A stretch of DNA of 14,850 nucleotides from an uncultured Pelagibacteraceae bacterium (GCA_902509725.1 CABWYI010000017.1:1-14850); one strand, 5' to 3'. Positions 1-7,643 are shown, counted from the first letter of the stretch. Notes: generated from the sequence alone by a model not told the origin. A program made the numbers and translations.

Positions 1-264
1 AATAACAAAATATTTATTTGTATCAATGGATTTATTTGGGCCTACGGCATAAGACCACCAGCCCTCTTTTTTAGTAACAGGATTCAAACCAGTGACAAAT
101 TGATCACCAGTTAATGCATGACAAATCAAAATTGCATTATCTTTATTTTTATTTAGAGACCCATATGTTTCATATGCCAGGGGGTAGTCATTTATAATCT
201 GACCACAATCAAGCTTCAGGGGCTTTTTAATAATTAACGTTTTTATATTTTCTTTTACATTCAT
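1..264 (-). CDS. metX: Homoserine O-acetyltransferase MetX, N-terminal part (runs off the window)
   Basis: The gene reads leftwards from an ATG at 264 and stays open to base 1, giving 88 residues of a protein usually near 370-400. MetX transfers an acetyl (in some members succinyl) group to homoserine, the first committed step of methionine synthesis, in the cytoplasm. The visible part has the family's opening: an L-x-L-D-C-G strand, YPLAYETYGSLN, the oxyanion-hole region HALTGDQ, and the GWWSYAVGPNKSIDT stretch before TNKYFVI. The catalytic Ser, Asp and His of the alpha/beta-hydrolase fold lie beyond the window. It is divergent from hisC-tyrA. Expression is probably controlled by the SAM-II riboswitch about 34 bases upstream. 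The ATG at 264 has no clear Shine-Dalgarno motif; an in-frame TTG at 276 is possible but less likely. Identification is confident; substrate specificity (acetyl or succinyl) cannot be read from this part. Confidence 0.93.
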   Translation of the reverse strand, partial: MNVKENIKTLIIKKPLKLDCGQIINDYPLAYETYGSLNKNKDNAILICHALTGDQFVTGLNPVTKKEGWWSYAVGPNKSIDTNKYFVI

Positions 265-297
265 AACAAGGGCCAAAATCTGAATTGGGAGAAAAAA

Positions 298-348
298 ACT
301 TTTTTAGCGGTTTTTTTAAAGCGCCCGCAATTCATGTAAATCAGCGCA
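298..348 (-). ncRNA. SAM-II riboswitch upstream of metX
   Basis: Read on the minus strand, the stretch has the compact SAM-II architecture: GCGCTGATTTA (347 leftwards), a 19-base interval to a second GCGC (324-321), then 12 bases, then GCTAAAAAAG (308-299). These blocks and both intervals match the SAM-II consensus as I remember it (GCGCUGAUUUA, AUUGC, GCGC, GCUAAAAAGG). GCGC/GCGC forms stem P1. GCGG (328-325) can pair with CCGC (311-308) as the H-type pseudoknot stem, and the A-rich strand would supply the triple helix. SAM-II binds S-adenosylmethionine and usually lowers translation of methionine genes by tying up the ribosome-binding site, which fits its place in front of metX. The consensus comparison is from memory; a covariance-model search would settle it. 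Confidence 0.88.
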
Positions 349-353
349 TAAAT

Positions 354-382
354 TTTGTACAAGAAGTTATTTAGTATGTCAA
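354..382 (-). promoter_or_regulatory. Sigma70-type promoter for the SAM-II/metX transcript
   Basis: On the minus strand there is a perfect TTGACA -35 box (382-377), a 17-base spacer and TACAAA (359-354) as the -10 box, which matches TATAAT at four of six positions. Transcription would start about six to seven bases further on, near 347-348, which is exactly the first base of riboswitch stem P1. The agreement between predicted start site and RNA element supports both calls. The start site is inferred, not mapped. Confidence 0.7.
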
Positions 383-419
383 TTTTAAAAAAATATATGA
401 ACTAATACTATATGAAAAA

Positions 420-449
420 TTGTTATTTTATTTATAAAGAGACTAAAAT
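420..449 (+). promoter_or_regulatory. Possible hisC promoter
   Basis: TTGTTA (420-425), an 18-base spacer and TAAAAT (444-449) resemble -35 and -10 boxes. They would start transcription at about 456, one base before the hisC ATG. In DNA this AT-rich such matches arise by chance, so this is only a candidate. Apart from this, the right half of the metX/hisC divergent region (383-456) shows only A/T-rich sequence with no clear hairpin. Confidence 0.22.
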
Positions 450-456
450 TTAAAAC

Positions 457-1542
457 ATGACAACTATAAAATTTAAAAAACCTAATATTGAGGCTTACAA
501 GCCTGGTAAATCAAGCGTTAGAAAAATCAAGAATATTATAAAACTTTCTGCAAATGAATCTGCGCTTGGATTCAGTCTAAGAGTTAAAAAAGTAATATCT
601 AACAAGAACTTGAATTTTTTTAGATATCCCGATGGAAAATCCAAAGAATTAAGAAATCAGATTTCCAAGAAATTTAATTGCACTGAAGAAAAAATAATTT
701 GTGGAGCTGGTTCTGATGAAGTTATTCAAATGCTATGTCAACTTTTGTTAAAACCAAATGATCAAGTAATTGTTCCACAATTTAGTTTTTTAATGTATCG
801 AATATATGCAAAAATAGTTGGTGCGAATGTTATTTTTGCGAAAGAAAAAAAATTCAAAGTATCTGTATCAGAAATTTTAAAAAAAGTGACAAAAAAAACC
901 AAAATTGTTTTTTTGGCTAATCCAAATAATCCAACTGCAACTTATTTAACTAAAATTGAATTAATTAACTTAAGAAAAAAATTAAGAAAAAATATTTTAC
1001 TTGTAGTTGATGACGCTTATGCAGAATATATGAAAAATATTGATTACATGTCAGGCATAGACTTATTCAAAAATAAAGAAAATGTTTTTATTTTAAGAAC
1101 ATTTTCAAAAATTTATGGTTTATCATCTTTACGGATTGGTTGGGGGTATGGATCGAAAAAAATTATTGATGCCCTTAATGTTATCAAACCTCCATTTAAT
1201 GTTAATGAGGTTGCACAAAAGGCAGCCGTAGAATCTCTTAAAGATAAAAAATTTATATCTAGATCAATAAAACATAATTTTTTTTATGCAACAAAATTGA
1301 AAGAATTTTTAAATAAGTATGATATTAGTTCTAACAAAGTTTCAGCTAATTTTTTATTATTGAATTTTACAAAATGTAAGTTTAAAGCCAAATATTTTTA
1401 TGAAAAATTAAAAATGAAAGGAATTATTTTAAGATCTACTGAAGATGGTTATAAGATTAAAAATATGTTGCGATTAACTATAGGATCGAAAAAAGAAAAT
1501 TTAAAATTTATGAAGGTAACAGAAAGTATATTTAGAAAATGA
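457..1542 (+). CDS. hisC: Histidinol-phosphate / aromatic aminotransferase HisC
   Basis: This is a PLP-dependent class I/II aminotransferase of 361 residues, the usual HisC length. It converts imidazole-acetol phosphate to histidinol phosphate. Family members next to tyrA commonly also transaminate aromatic keto acids in tyrosine and phenylalanine synthesis. Visible motifs are SANESALG (31-38), the YPDG turn (57-60), AGSDEVI (84-90), NPNNPT (155-160), DDAYAEY (185-191) and the Schiff-base lysine K218 in RTFSKIYGLSSLRIGW. An Arg that would bind the substrate carboxylate is present near the C-terminus (MLRLTIG). The ATG has no Shine-Dalgarno motif. The stop overlaps the tyrA start (ATGA), so the two are co-translated. 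That coupling, plus divergent metX, argues for a main role in tyrosine synthesis (a hisC2-type role), but the sequence alone cannot exclude histidine synthesis or both. Confidence 0.92.
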   Translation: MTTIKFKKPNIEAYKPGKSSVRKIKNIIKLSANESALGFSLRVKKVISNKNLNFFRYPDGKSKELRNQISKKFNCTEEKIICGAGSDEVIQMLCQLLLKPNDQVIVPQFSFLMYRIYAKIVGANVIFAKEKKFKVSVSEILKKVTKKTKIVFLANPNNPTATYLTKIELINLRKKLRKNILLVVDDAYAEYMKNIDYMSGIDLFKNKENVFILRTFSKIYGLSSLRIGWGYGSKKIIDALNVIKPPFNVNEVAQKAAVESLKDKKFISRSIKHNFFYATKLKEFLNKYDISSNKVSANFLLLNFTKCKFKAKYFYEKLKMKGIILRSTEDGYKIKNMLRLTIGSKKENLKFMKVTESIFRK

Positions 1543-2435
1543 AAAATGTATTTATTGTAGGATGTGGATTGTTAGGATCTTCTTTAGTAAGAAGAATCTC
1601 AAAAAAAAAAGTTGCAAAAAAAATATTTATTTATGAAAAATCAAAATTAAACATTTCCAAAATAAAGGAATTAAAATTACCTGGTACAATTGTAAAATCA
1701 TTAAAAGATGGTGTGATTAATTCAGATCTAATTATCTTTTGTGCTCCAATGAGCGAATATAAGAATATAATTTTAAAGATTAATAAATATTTAACTTCAA
1801 AACATATTATTACTGATATTGGTTCATCAAAACAAAGATCATTGGAAATAATTAAAAAAAATTTAAAAAAAAATACCTTTTGGATTTCAAGCCATCCTAT
1901 TACCGGATCGGAAGTTAGTGGTCCAGAGCATGGTAAACAAGATTTGTTTGAAAATAAGTGGTGTATTTTGATCAAAGATAAAAAGACTAATTTAAAACAT
2001 TTACAATCTTTAAATTCTTTCTGGAAAAAAATGGGATCAAAAATAGTTTTAATGAACTCAGAGAAACATGATAAAATTTTTTCAATTACAAGCCATCTAC
2101 CACATTTAATTGCCTATAATTTAGTTAAATCAGCACAAGATTTTGAAAAAAAACAAAAATATGATTTAATAAAATACAGCGCTGGAGGTTTAAGAGATTT
2201 TTCAAGAATAGCAGCATCAAATGAAATAATGTGGAGAGATATTTTTTTTCATAATAAAACTAATGTTTCTAAAGCAATAGATTTATTTATTAAAAACCTA
2301 AATAATTTTAGAAAAGATATTATTTCAGAAAACAATAAATCAATTCTTAAAAAATTGTCTCAAACCAAAAAAGTTAGATCTAAAATTATTAGATTAAAAC
2401 AAGATATAAATAAGCCTGATTTTGGTAGAGATTAA
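1539..2435 (+). CDS. tyrA: Prephenate/arogenate (cyclohexadienyl) dehydrogenase TyrA
   Basis: A 298-residue NAD(P)-dependent dehydrogenase that oxidatively decarboxylates prephenate or arogenate on the way to tyrosine, in the cytosol. The Rossmann motif GCGLLGSS is at residues 8-15. DIGSSK (93-98), the catalytic-His segment SSHPITGSEVSGPEHG (117-132, H119), the second conserved His H178 in SEKHDKI, HLPH (186-189) and GGLRDFSRIA (216-225) follow in the family order. There is no chorismate-mutase or ACT domain, so it is a stand-alone TyrA of the type often called TyrC in alphaproteobacteria. The start lies inside the hisC stop (four-base overlap). The 3' end overlaps the convergent NlpC/P60 gene by four bases through a shared TTAA. 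The lysine-rich C-terminal tail (after about residue 265) is low in recognisable motifs. Prephenate versus arogenate preference cannot be decided here. Confidence 0.92.
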   Translation: MKNVFIVGCGLLGSSLVRRISKKKVAKKIFIYEKSKLNISKIKELKLPGTIVKSLKDGVINSDLIIFCAPMSEYKNIILKINKYLTSKHIITDIGSSKQRSLEIIKKNLKKNTFWISSHPITGSEVSGPEHGKQDLFENKWCILIKDKKTNLKHLQSLNSFWKKMGSKIVLMNSEKHDKIFSITSHLPHLIAYNLVKSAQDFEKKQKYDLIKYSAGGLRDFSRIAASNEIMWRDIFFHNKTNVSKAIDLFIKNLNNFRKDIISENNKSILKKLSQTKKVRSKIIRLKQDINKPDFGRD

Positions 2436-3184
2436 TATTTTTTAACATTACTTATTTTTTTTACAGACAGTTTTGCGGTATCTTCTATTAATTTAATGGT
2501 AAGATTAGTTGGCATTACTAATACTTTTTTTCTTGGACCATACGCATGAATAAATTGAGATTTGCTGATGCATATGCCAACGTGGCCTTTCCAGAAAATT
2601 ATATCACCTTTATTTAGCTTTTTCTTTAATTTTCTTTTACAAAACCTTATTTGATCCTTAGTATCTCTTGGAAAAAAAATTCTATTGTAATAAAAGTATA
2701 TTTGAATTAATGCAGAACAATCAATTCCAATAGAAGTTTTTCCTCCCCACAGATATTTACTGCCTAAGAATAATTTAAAAACTTTAATAAAATTATTTTC
2801 ATAATGATTAATTTTTTTGGTATCATTTATTTTTAACCATTTGTTTTTTTCAAATTCAATAAAATTTTTGTGACGTTTTTTAACACAAATTCCTGATGCG
2901 AAATAAAGAAAATTATTTGTTGATATAAATTTATTATCTTTTTTTCTATAAATTTTTGATTTTAACTTATAAATTTTATTTGTAGGTTCAAATTTTTGTC
3001 TAAATTTCTTCTTTTTAATGAAGCCTATATAATCGTCGTAATTATTTCTTATTTTATACCAATCTTTTTTTTTTTCGATAATTTTAAATTTTTCTCCGTA
3101 TAAAATTTGAGAAATAACCTCCGATTTTGATGAAGGCTTTGAGTAGATATTTGCTACAGAGTAATTAAAAAAATTATTTTTCAC
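2432..3184 (-). CDS. NlpC/P60 peptidase with N-terminal SH3-type domains, no signal peptide
   Basis: A 250-residue cysteine peptidase of the NlpC/P60 (C40) family. Residues about 8-60 form a bacterial SH3-type repeat (IYSKPSSKSEVISQILYGE...W...Y.GFI) and about 70-125 a second, weaker one. The catalytic domain is about 130-250, with C156 in the WGG..SIGIDCSALIQ segment, H201 in GDIIFWKGHVGI and H213 in FIHAYG. Such enzymes cleave gamma-D-Glu-meso-diaminopimelate bonds in peptidoglycan stems. There is no hydrophobic N-terminus, so I infer a cytosolic enzyme acting on imported muropeptides, like the YkfC type, rather than a wall hydrolase. The start is GTG at 3184, 11 bases inside ampG; no internal ATG is suitable. 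Being the last gene after the muropeptide permease supports a recycling role. The exact bond cleaved is inferred from the family. Confidence 0.85.
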   Translation of the reverse strand: MKNNFFNYSVANIYSKPSSKSEVISQILYGEKFKIIEKKKDWYKIRNNYDDYIGFIKKKKFRQKFEPTNKIYKLKSKIYRKKDNKFISTNNFLYFASGICVKKRHKNFIEFEKNKWLKINDTKKINHYENNFIKVFKLFLGSKYLWGGKTSIGIDCSALIQIYFYYNRIFFPRDTKDQIRFCKRKLKKKLNKGDIIFWKGHVGICISKSQFIHAYGPRKKVLVMPTNLTIKLIEDTAKLSVKKISNVKKY

Positions 3185-4550
3185 TTAGTTGAATTTTATT
3201 TCTCATTATCCATAAAATAATTAAAGACGGAATTACCATTAGTGCGGTTAAAATAAAAAAGGTACCCCAATCACCATTAAGCCAGTCTACAAGAGCTCCA
3301 GATGATGATGCCAAAGTAGTTCTGCCAGCTGTTCCTATTGATGCTAAAAGTGCATATTGAGTTGCGGTGTAAGCTCTATCAACTAAAAGTGAGATAAAAG
3401 CTACAAAAGCTACAGTCGCAAATGCAGCTGCTATATCGTCAAAAATAACTGCGACAGCAAACAGAAGTTCAGATTTATCACTCCACGCTAATACACTAAA
3501 AAGTAAATTGGTACTTGCCATTATAATACCTGCTAAAAACATTGCTTTTAATACTCCAGATCTAATTACAAAAAGACCCCCTAAAAGAGTAAAAATTACA
3601 GTTGTAACCCAACCTAAAGATTTGGAGTAAATTGCAATATCTGATTTACTAAAGCCTATTTCTTTATAAAAAATAATAGACATTCTACCTAAAAAAGCTT
3701 CGCCTACTTTAAACAAAAAAACAAATCCTAAAATCCCAATCGCGATAGAAAAACCATTTTTTTTAAAAAAACTTACTATTGGGCCACATACAGTCCCGCC
3801 AATCCATGAAAATGTTTTTGTTAATAGGTTTAATTTATTAAATTTATTTGAAATTAATTCATCATTTTCTTTTTGTTTTTTATATCTATTAGAGTCATCT
3901 GTTTCATTCACAAACATTAAACCGATATTCATTAAGATAATTAGAATACCCAGAATTAAAAAAGTAAGTTGCCAATAATTTTCATATCCACGATTTTGTA
4001 AAAATTCAGCAGAAAAAAGAGATAATACACCTCCCAATTTATAACCTGACCACCAACCAACTACTGCCATAGCTGCTCCTGCAGCCATAGATTTACCTTC
4101 ATTTTCTCCAATTTGCTCAATCCTTAAAGCATCAACAGTAATATCTTGAGTAGCTGATGCAATAGCAATTATTAAACCCACTGTGATAACTAATGCCAAA
4201 TTTTCTGTTGGATTCATTATACTCCACAAAATAAGTGACATTAAAATTGTTAATTGCATTAAAATTATCCATGCTCTTCTGTGTCCAACTTTTTTTGTTA
4301 AAAATGGCACCTGTACTCTGTCAACTAATGGTGCCCAAAGATAATTAAATGCATATACTCCAAAAATGAGCCCAGCCCATCCAATAGTTGATCTGCTTAA
4401 TCCATCCTCTTTCAACCACAAACTAAGACTGCTACCAATCAATACCCATGGAAAACCAGATATTGATCCTAACAATAAAATTTTGAACATTCTTTTATCA
4501 AGATAAATTGAGAATGTTTCTGAGAGAGATTGTTTTTTTATTTCAATCAT
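3174..4550 (-). CDS. ampG: AmpG-type muropeptide permease (MFS)
   Basis: An inner-membrane major-facilitator protein of about 458 residues with 12 or more hydrophobic segments, matching the AmpG family that imports anhydro-muropeptides or anhydrodisaccharide fragments during peptidoglycan recycling. AmpG-like landmarks are GFPWVLIGSSLSLWLKEDGLS (from residue 32), LWAPLVDR (71-78), the loop GHRRAWI (89-95), ATQDITVDALR (133-143) and, late in the protein, QYALLASIGTAGRTTLAS. An upstream in-frame TTG (4565) is possible, but I chose the ATG at 4550 because a GGAG (4563-4560) lies nine bases before it and the gap to the trkH stop is then two bases. Its stop lies inside the NlpC/P60 gene. Substrate is inferred from the family; a few AmpG-like MFS proteins carry other solutes. 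Confidence 0.85.
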   Translation of the reverse strand: MIEIKKQSLSETFSIYLDKRMFKILLLGSISGFPWVLIGSSLSLWLKEDGLSRSTIGWAGLIFGVYAFNYLWAPLVDRVQVPFLTKKVGHRRAWIILMQLTILMSLILWSIMNPTENLALVITVGLIIAIASATQDITVDALRIEQIGENEGKSMAAGAAMAVVGWWSGYKLGGVLSLFSAEFLQNRGYENYWQLTFLILGILIILMNIGLMFVNETDDSNRYKKQKENDELISNKFNKLNLLTKTFSWIGGTVCGPIVSFFKKNGFSIAIGILGFVFLFKVGEAFLGRMSIIFYKEIGFSKSDIAIYSKSLGWVTTVIFTLLGGLFVIRSGVLKAMFLAGIIMASTNLLFSVLAWSDKSELLFAVAVIFDDIAAAFATVAFVAFISLLVDRAYTATQYALLASIGTAGRTTLASSSGALVDWLNGDWGTFFILTALMVIPSLIILWIMRNKIQLSEK

Positions 4551-4552
4551 TC

Positions 4553-5992
4553 TTAGTTTCTCCAAAAGGAAGGTAAAAACAATACTAATATAGCAAATAA
4601 TTCAAGTCTACCTAAAATCATTCCTAGAGATAAAATCCATTTAGAAAGATCAGGTAATGAAGAAAAGTTTCCATTAGGTCCAATAATAGATCCCAATCCA
4701 GGACCAACATTAGAGATAGAAGTAGCAGCTCCAGAAATGGCAGTAATAAAATTTAAACCAGTTAATGAGAGTAATGCGGTTATTATAAAAAAAATAACTA
4801 AATATAAATAAATAAATGAAATTATTGATGCAACGAATTTATTATCAACTGGATTTTGGTCATACTTTAATACAAATATTCCCCTTGGGTAAATTACTTT
4901 TTTTAATTGATTTACAATAAAAGAATACAATATTTGAATTCTAAATATTTTTATTCCACATGTAGTTGATCCGGCACAACCACCAATAAACATTAATCCT
5001 AAAAATAAAATTAATGGGAAACCACCCCAATTATCAAATTGTCCATTAACATAACCTGTTCCAGTTAAGATCGAAATGATATTAAAAAAAACAGTTCTAA
5101 AATTTAATTGAATTGAATCATGAATAATTAAATAAGATGATATTATTAGAATACTAAATACTATAATTTTTAAAAAAGTTTTAATTTGAACATCTGTAAA
5201 AAAGATCTTTTTATCACCATTCAAAAATTTTATGTAAGCTATAAAAGGTAAACTTCCTAATATAATAAAAATCATAGCAGAAATTTCTATAGCGAAACTA
5301 TCAAAATATCCTATTGACTCATTATAATTTGAGAAACCTCCCGTAGCAATCGTTGTCATTGAATGCGTTAGGCTATCAAAAAAATTCATTCCAAGAAATT
5401 TATAAGAAATTGCACAAAGTAGAGTTAAACCAGAATAAATATAAATTAATCTTAAGGCAATTTCTTTAGATTTAGGGAGAATTTTTTCTGAAGAGTCATT
5501 ATTTGAAATTTTAAAAAGTTGCATACCTCCAACGTTCATTATTGGCATGAGTGTAATAGCCATAACGATTATACCAATTCCACCTAACCACTGAAGTAAA
5601 GCTCTCCACAATAAAATACCTTTTGGCATACTTTCTAAATTTGAAATGATTGTAGAGCCAGTAGTTGTGATTCCAGACATACTTTCAAAAAAAGCATTTG
5701 TAAAAGAAAACTCAAGATTAGAAAAAATAAAGGGGAGTGAACTGAAAATTGCAATACTTAACCAAGATAAAGAAGTTAATAAAAAAGCTTGCTGTAAATT
5801 TAATTTTTTATTGTGATCTAAATTTGATAAAAAAAATAGAGTTCCAAAAATAATCGTCACAATTGATGCACCAAAAAATGAAGAATCAATTTCATTATAA
5901 TAAAATTGTGCAATTATTGGGATCAACATAAAAATCCCAAGAATTATTTGAAGAATTCCTAAAGTAAAAAAAACAGTTTTATAATTAGACAT
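4553..5992 (-). CDS. trkH: TrkH/KtrB-family potassium transporter subunit
   Basis: A 479-residue polytopic membrane protein forming the K+-conducting subunit of a Trk system. The four pore-loop signatures of the superfamily can be read in order: TTTGS (109-113), TIATGG (214-219), LTGTGY (309-314) and SNVGPG (427-432). The conserved GGCAGSTTCGIK block (337-348), with the intramembrane loop that gates the channel, and GRLE (461-464) near the C-terminus are also present. Length fits TrkH. The partner TrkA (cytosolic NAD-binding regulator) is not in the window and must be encoded elsewhere. It is the first gene of the trkH-ampG-NlpC operon and is divergent from lysyl-tRNA synthetase across 88 bases, in which I can identify no convincing promoter for it. 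The ATG at 5992 has no Shine-Dalgarno motif. Ion choice (K+ versus Na+/K+) is inferred from the glycine-rich filters. Confidence 0.93.
   Translation of the reverse strand: MSNYKTVFFTLGILQIILGIFMLIPIIAQFYYNEIDSSFFGASIVTIIFGTLFFLSNLDHNKKLNLQQAFLLTSLSWLSIAIFSSLPFIFSNLEFSFTNAFFESMSGITTTGSTIISNLESMPKGILLWRALLQWLGGIGIIVMAITLMPIMNVGGMQLFKISNNDSSEKILPKSKEIALRLIYIYSGLTLLCAISYKFLGMNFFDSLTHSMTTIATGGFSNYNESIGYFDSFAIEISAMIFIILGSLPFIAYIKFLNGDKKIFFTDVQIKTFLKIIVFSILIISSYLIIHDSIQLNFRTVFFNIISILTGTGYVNGQFDNWGGFPLILFLGLMFIGGCAGSTTCGIKIFRIQILYSFIVNQLKKVIYPRGIFVLKYDQNPVDNKFVASIISFIYLYLVIFFIITALLSLTGLNFITAISGAATSISNVGPGLGSIIGPNGNFSSLPDLSKWILSLGMILGRLELFAILVLFLPSFWRN
4560..4563 (-). promoter_or_regulatory. Shine-Dalgarno site of ampG
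   Basis: GGAG on the minus strand sits nine bases upstream of the ATG at 4550, inside the last codons of trkH. It is the only textbook ribosome-binding site I find near a start in this window, and it decides the ATG over the upstream TTG at 4565. Confidence 0.6.
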
Positions 5993-6080
5993 TTTGAAAG
6001 GACATTATTTTATGGTAAATAAATTTCAACTCTATAAGAATTAGTTAAATCGTTAATTTGAGATATTATTTGAATTATTC

Positions 6081-7643
6081 ATGATCAAAAAAGAGAATTT
6101 GGACAAAACAAATGCATGGCCTTTTGTTGAAGCAAAAAAAATGCTTCGAGAAAGAAAATCAATTATTGAAAAAAAAGGAAAAATAACCCTGCAAACTGGA
6201 TATGGTCCAAGTGGCTTGCCACATATAGGAACTTTTGGAGAAGTTGCTCGAACATCAATGATGGTCAATGCTCTAAATAAGTTGACTGATCTTCCAACAG
6301 AAATAATTACATTTTCAGATGATATGGATGGATTAAGAAAGGTTCCAGACAATATACCACAAAAAAAGTTATTAGAGGAAAATCTACACAAACCATTAAC
6401 ACAAGTTCCTGATCCTTTTAATAAATTTTCTAGTTTTGGTGAACATAATAATGAAATGTTAAAAAATTTTTTAAATAATTTTAATTTTAAATATACTTTT
6501 AAAAGCTCTACTAATCTTTATAAGTCAGGTTTTTTTAATTCATCCCTTCAAAAAATTTTAGAAAATTATGATGGAATAATGAATATTATATTACCAACAC
6601 TTGGTAAGGAACGTCAAAAAACTTATAGTCCATTCTTACCTATATGTCCTGAAACTGGACATGTTTTAGAAATACCCGTCAAAAGTATTAACAAAGATGA
6701 ATCAAATATAATTTTTGATAATAAAGGTAAAGATCTTAAAACAAATATTTTAGATGGGAATTGTAAATTACAGTGGAAAGTTGACTGGGCAATGAGGTGG
6801 TATTCATTAGATGTTGATTTTGAAATGTATGGAAAAGATCTTATTGAAAGTGCAATTCTTTCAACAAAAATAATCAAGCTTATTGGTAAAACAAACCCAT
6901 CTGGATTTGCCTACGAGCTATTCTTAGATGAAAAAGGAGAAAAAATTTCAAAATCAAAAGGAAATGGAATAACGATAGACCAATGGCTACAATATGCTTC
7001 ACCAGAAAGTCTATCATTATATATGTATCAAAATCCAAAAAGAGCAAAAAAACTTTATAAAGAAATAGTCCCCAAAGCTGTCGATGAATATTTGGATTTT
7101 ATCGAAAAAGCAAAAAGTCAAGATGAATTACAACTCCTTATGAATCCTGTTTGGCATGTTCACAATAGCGAGATTCCAAAAGAAAATATGATTATGACTT
7201 TTTCAATGCTTCTTAATCTTGTGGAAACAAGTAATGCAGATAATAAAGATCTTTTATGGAAATTTGTTAAAAAATATAAGACCGATATATCCGAAAAAGA
7301 TCATCCTATTTTTGACAAGTTAGTTGGGTATGCAATTAAATATTTTAATGATGTTATTAGATTGGAGAAAAAATATAAGAAACCAAACAATAATGAGAAG
7401 ATGGCTCTAGAAGCTTTAATAAAAACTTTAGAAAAGTGTAATGACAAAATGACACCGGAGGATATTCAAACTTTAATTTATTCAACTGGAAAAGAAAATG
7501 GCTATTCAGATAACCTTAGAGATTGGTTTAAATTGATTTATGAGGTTGTATTTGGGGATGAAAATGGTCCTCGAATGGGTTTTTTTATAAGTTTTTTTGG
7601 TGTTCAAGAAACGAAAGATCTTATATTAAATAAAATTAAATAA
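6081..7643 (+). CDS. lysS: Lysyl-tRNA synthetase, class I
   Basis: A 520-residue cytosolic enzyme that charges tRNA-Lys with lysine. It is the class I form (also called LysK) found in archaea, alphaproteobacteria and spirochaetes, not the class II form of E. coli. Evidence is the Rossmann-fold HIGH-type motif GPSGLPHIGT (42-51), followed by FSDDMDGLRKVPDN (79-91), the WKVDWAMRW segment (232-240) and the KMSKS-type loop KISKSKGNG (288-296). The C-terminal third (about 330-520) is the helical anticodon-binding cage. Length fits the family. The gene starts with ATG without a Shine-Dalgarno motif, 88 bases from divergent trkH. TATTAT at 6064-6069 could be a -10 box, but no good -35 accompanies it. 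Its TAA shares one base with the pyrD ATG, so translation of pyrD is probably coupled. Confidence 0.95.
   Translation: MIKKENLDKTNAWPFVEAKKMLRERKSIIEKKGKITLQTGYGPSGLPHIGTFGEVARTSMMVNALNKLTDLPTEIITFSDDMDGLRKVPDNIPQKKLLEENLHKPLTQVPDPFNKFSSFGEHNNEMLKNFLNNFNFKYTFKSSTNLYKSGFFNSSLQKILENYDGIMNIILPTLGKERQKTYSPFLPICPETGHVLEIPVKSINKDESNIIFDNKGKDLKTNILDGNCKLQWKVDWAMRWYSLDVDFEMYGKDLIESAILSTKIIKLIGKTNPSGFAYELFLDEKGEKISKSKGNGITIDQWLQYASPESLSLYMYQNPKRAKKLYKEIVPKAVDEYLDFIEKAKSQDELQLLMNPVWHVHNSEIPKENMIMTFSMLLNLVETSNADNKDLLWKFVKKYKTDISEKDHPIFDKLVGYAIKYFNDVIRLEKKYKKPNNNEKMALEALIKTLEKCNDKMTPEDIQTLIYSTGKENGYSDNLRDWFKLIYEVVFGDENGPRMGFFISFFGVQETKDLILNKIK

Noticed and set aside
4551..4565. Longer ampG start at a TTG (4565)
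   Set aside because: The ATG at 4550 has a GGAG nine bases upstream, leaves a two-base gap to trkH, and the extra five residues add nothing recognisable.
5993..6080. Promoters for divergent trkH and lysS
   Set aside because: TATTAT (6064-6069) and TTGAAA-like strings exist, but none pairs a fair -35 with a fair -10 at the right spacing.
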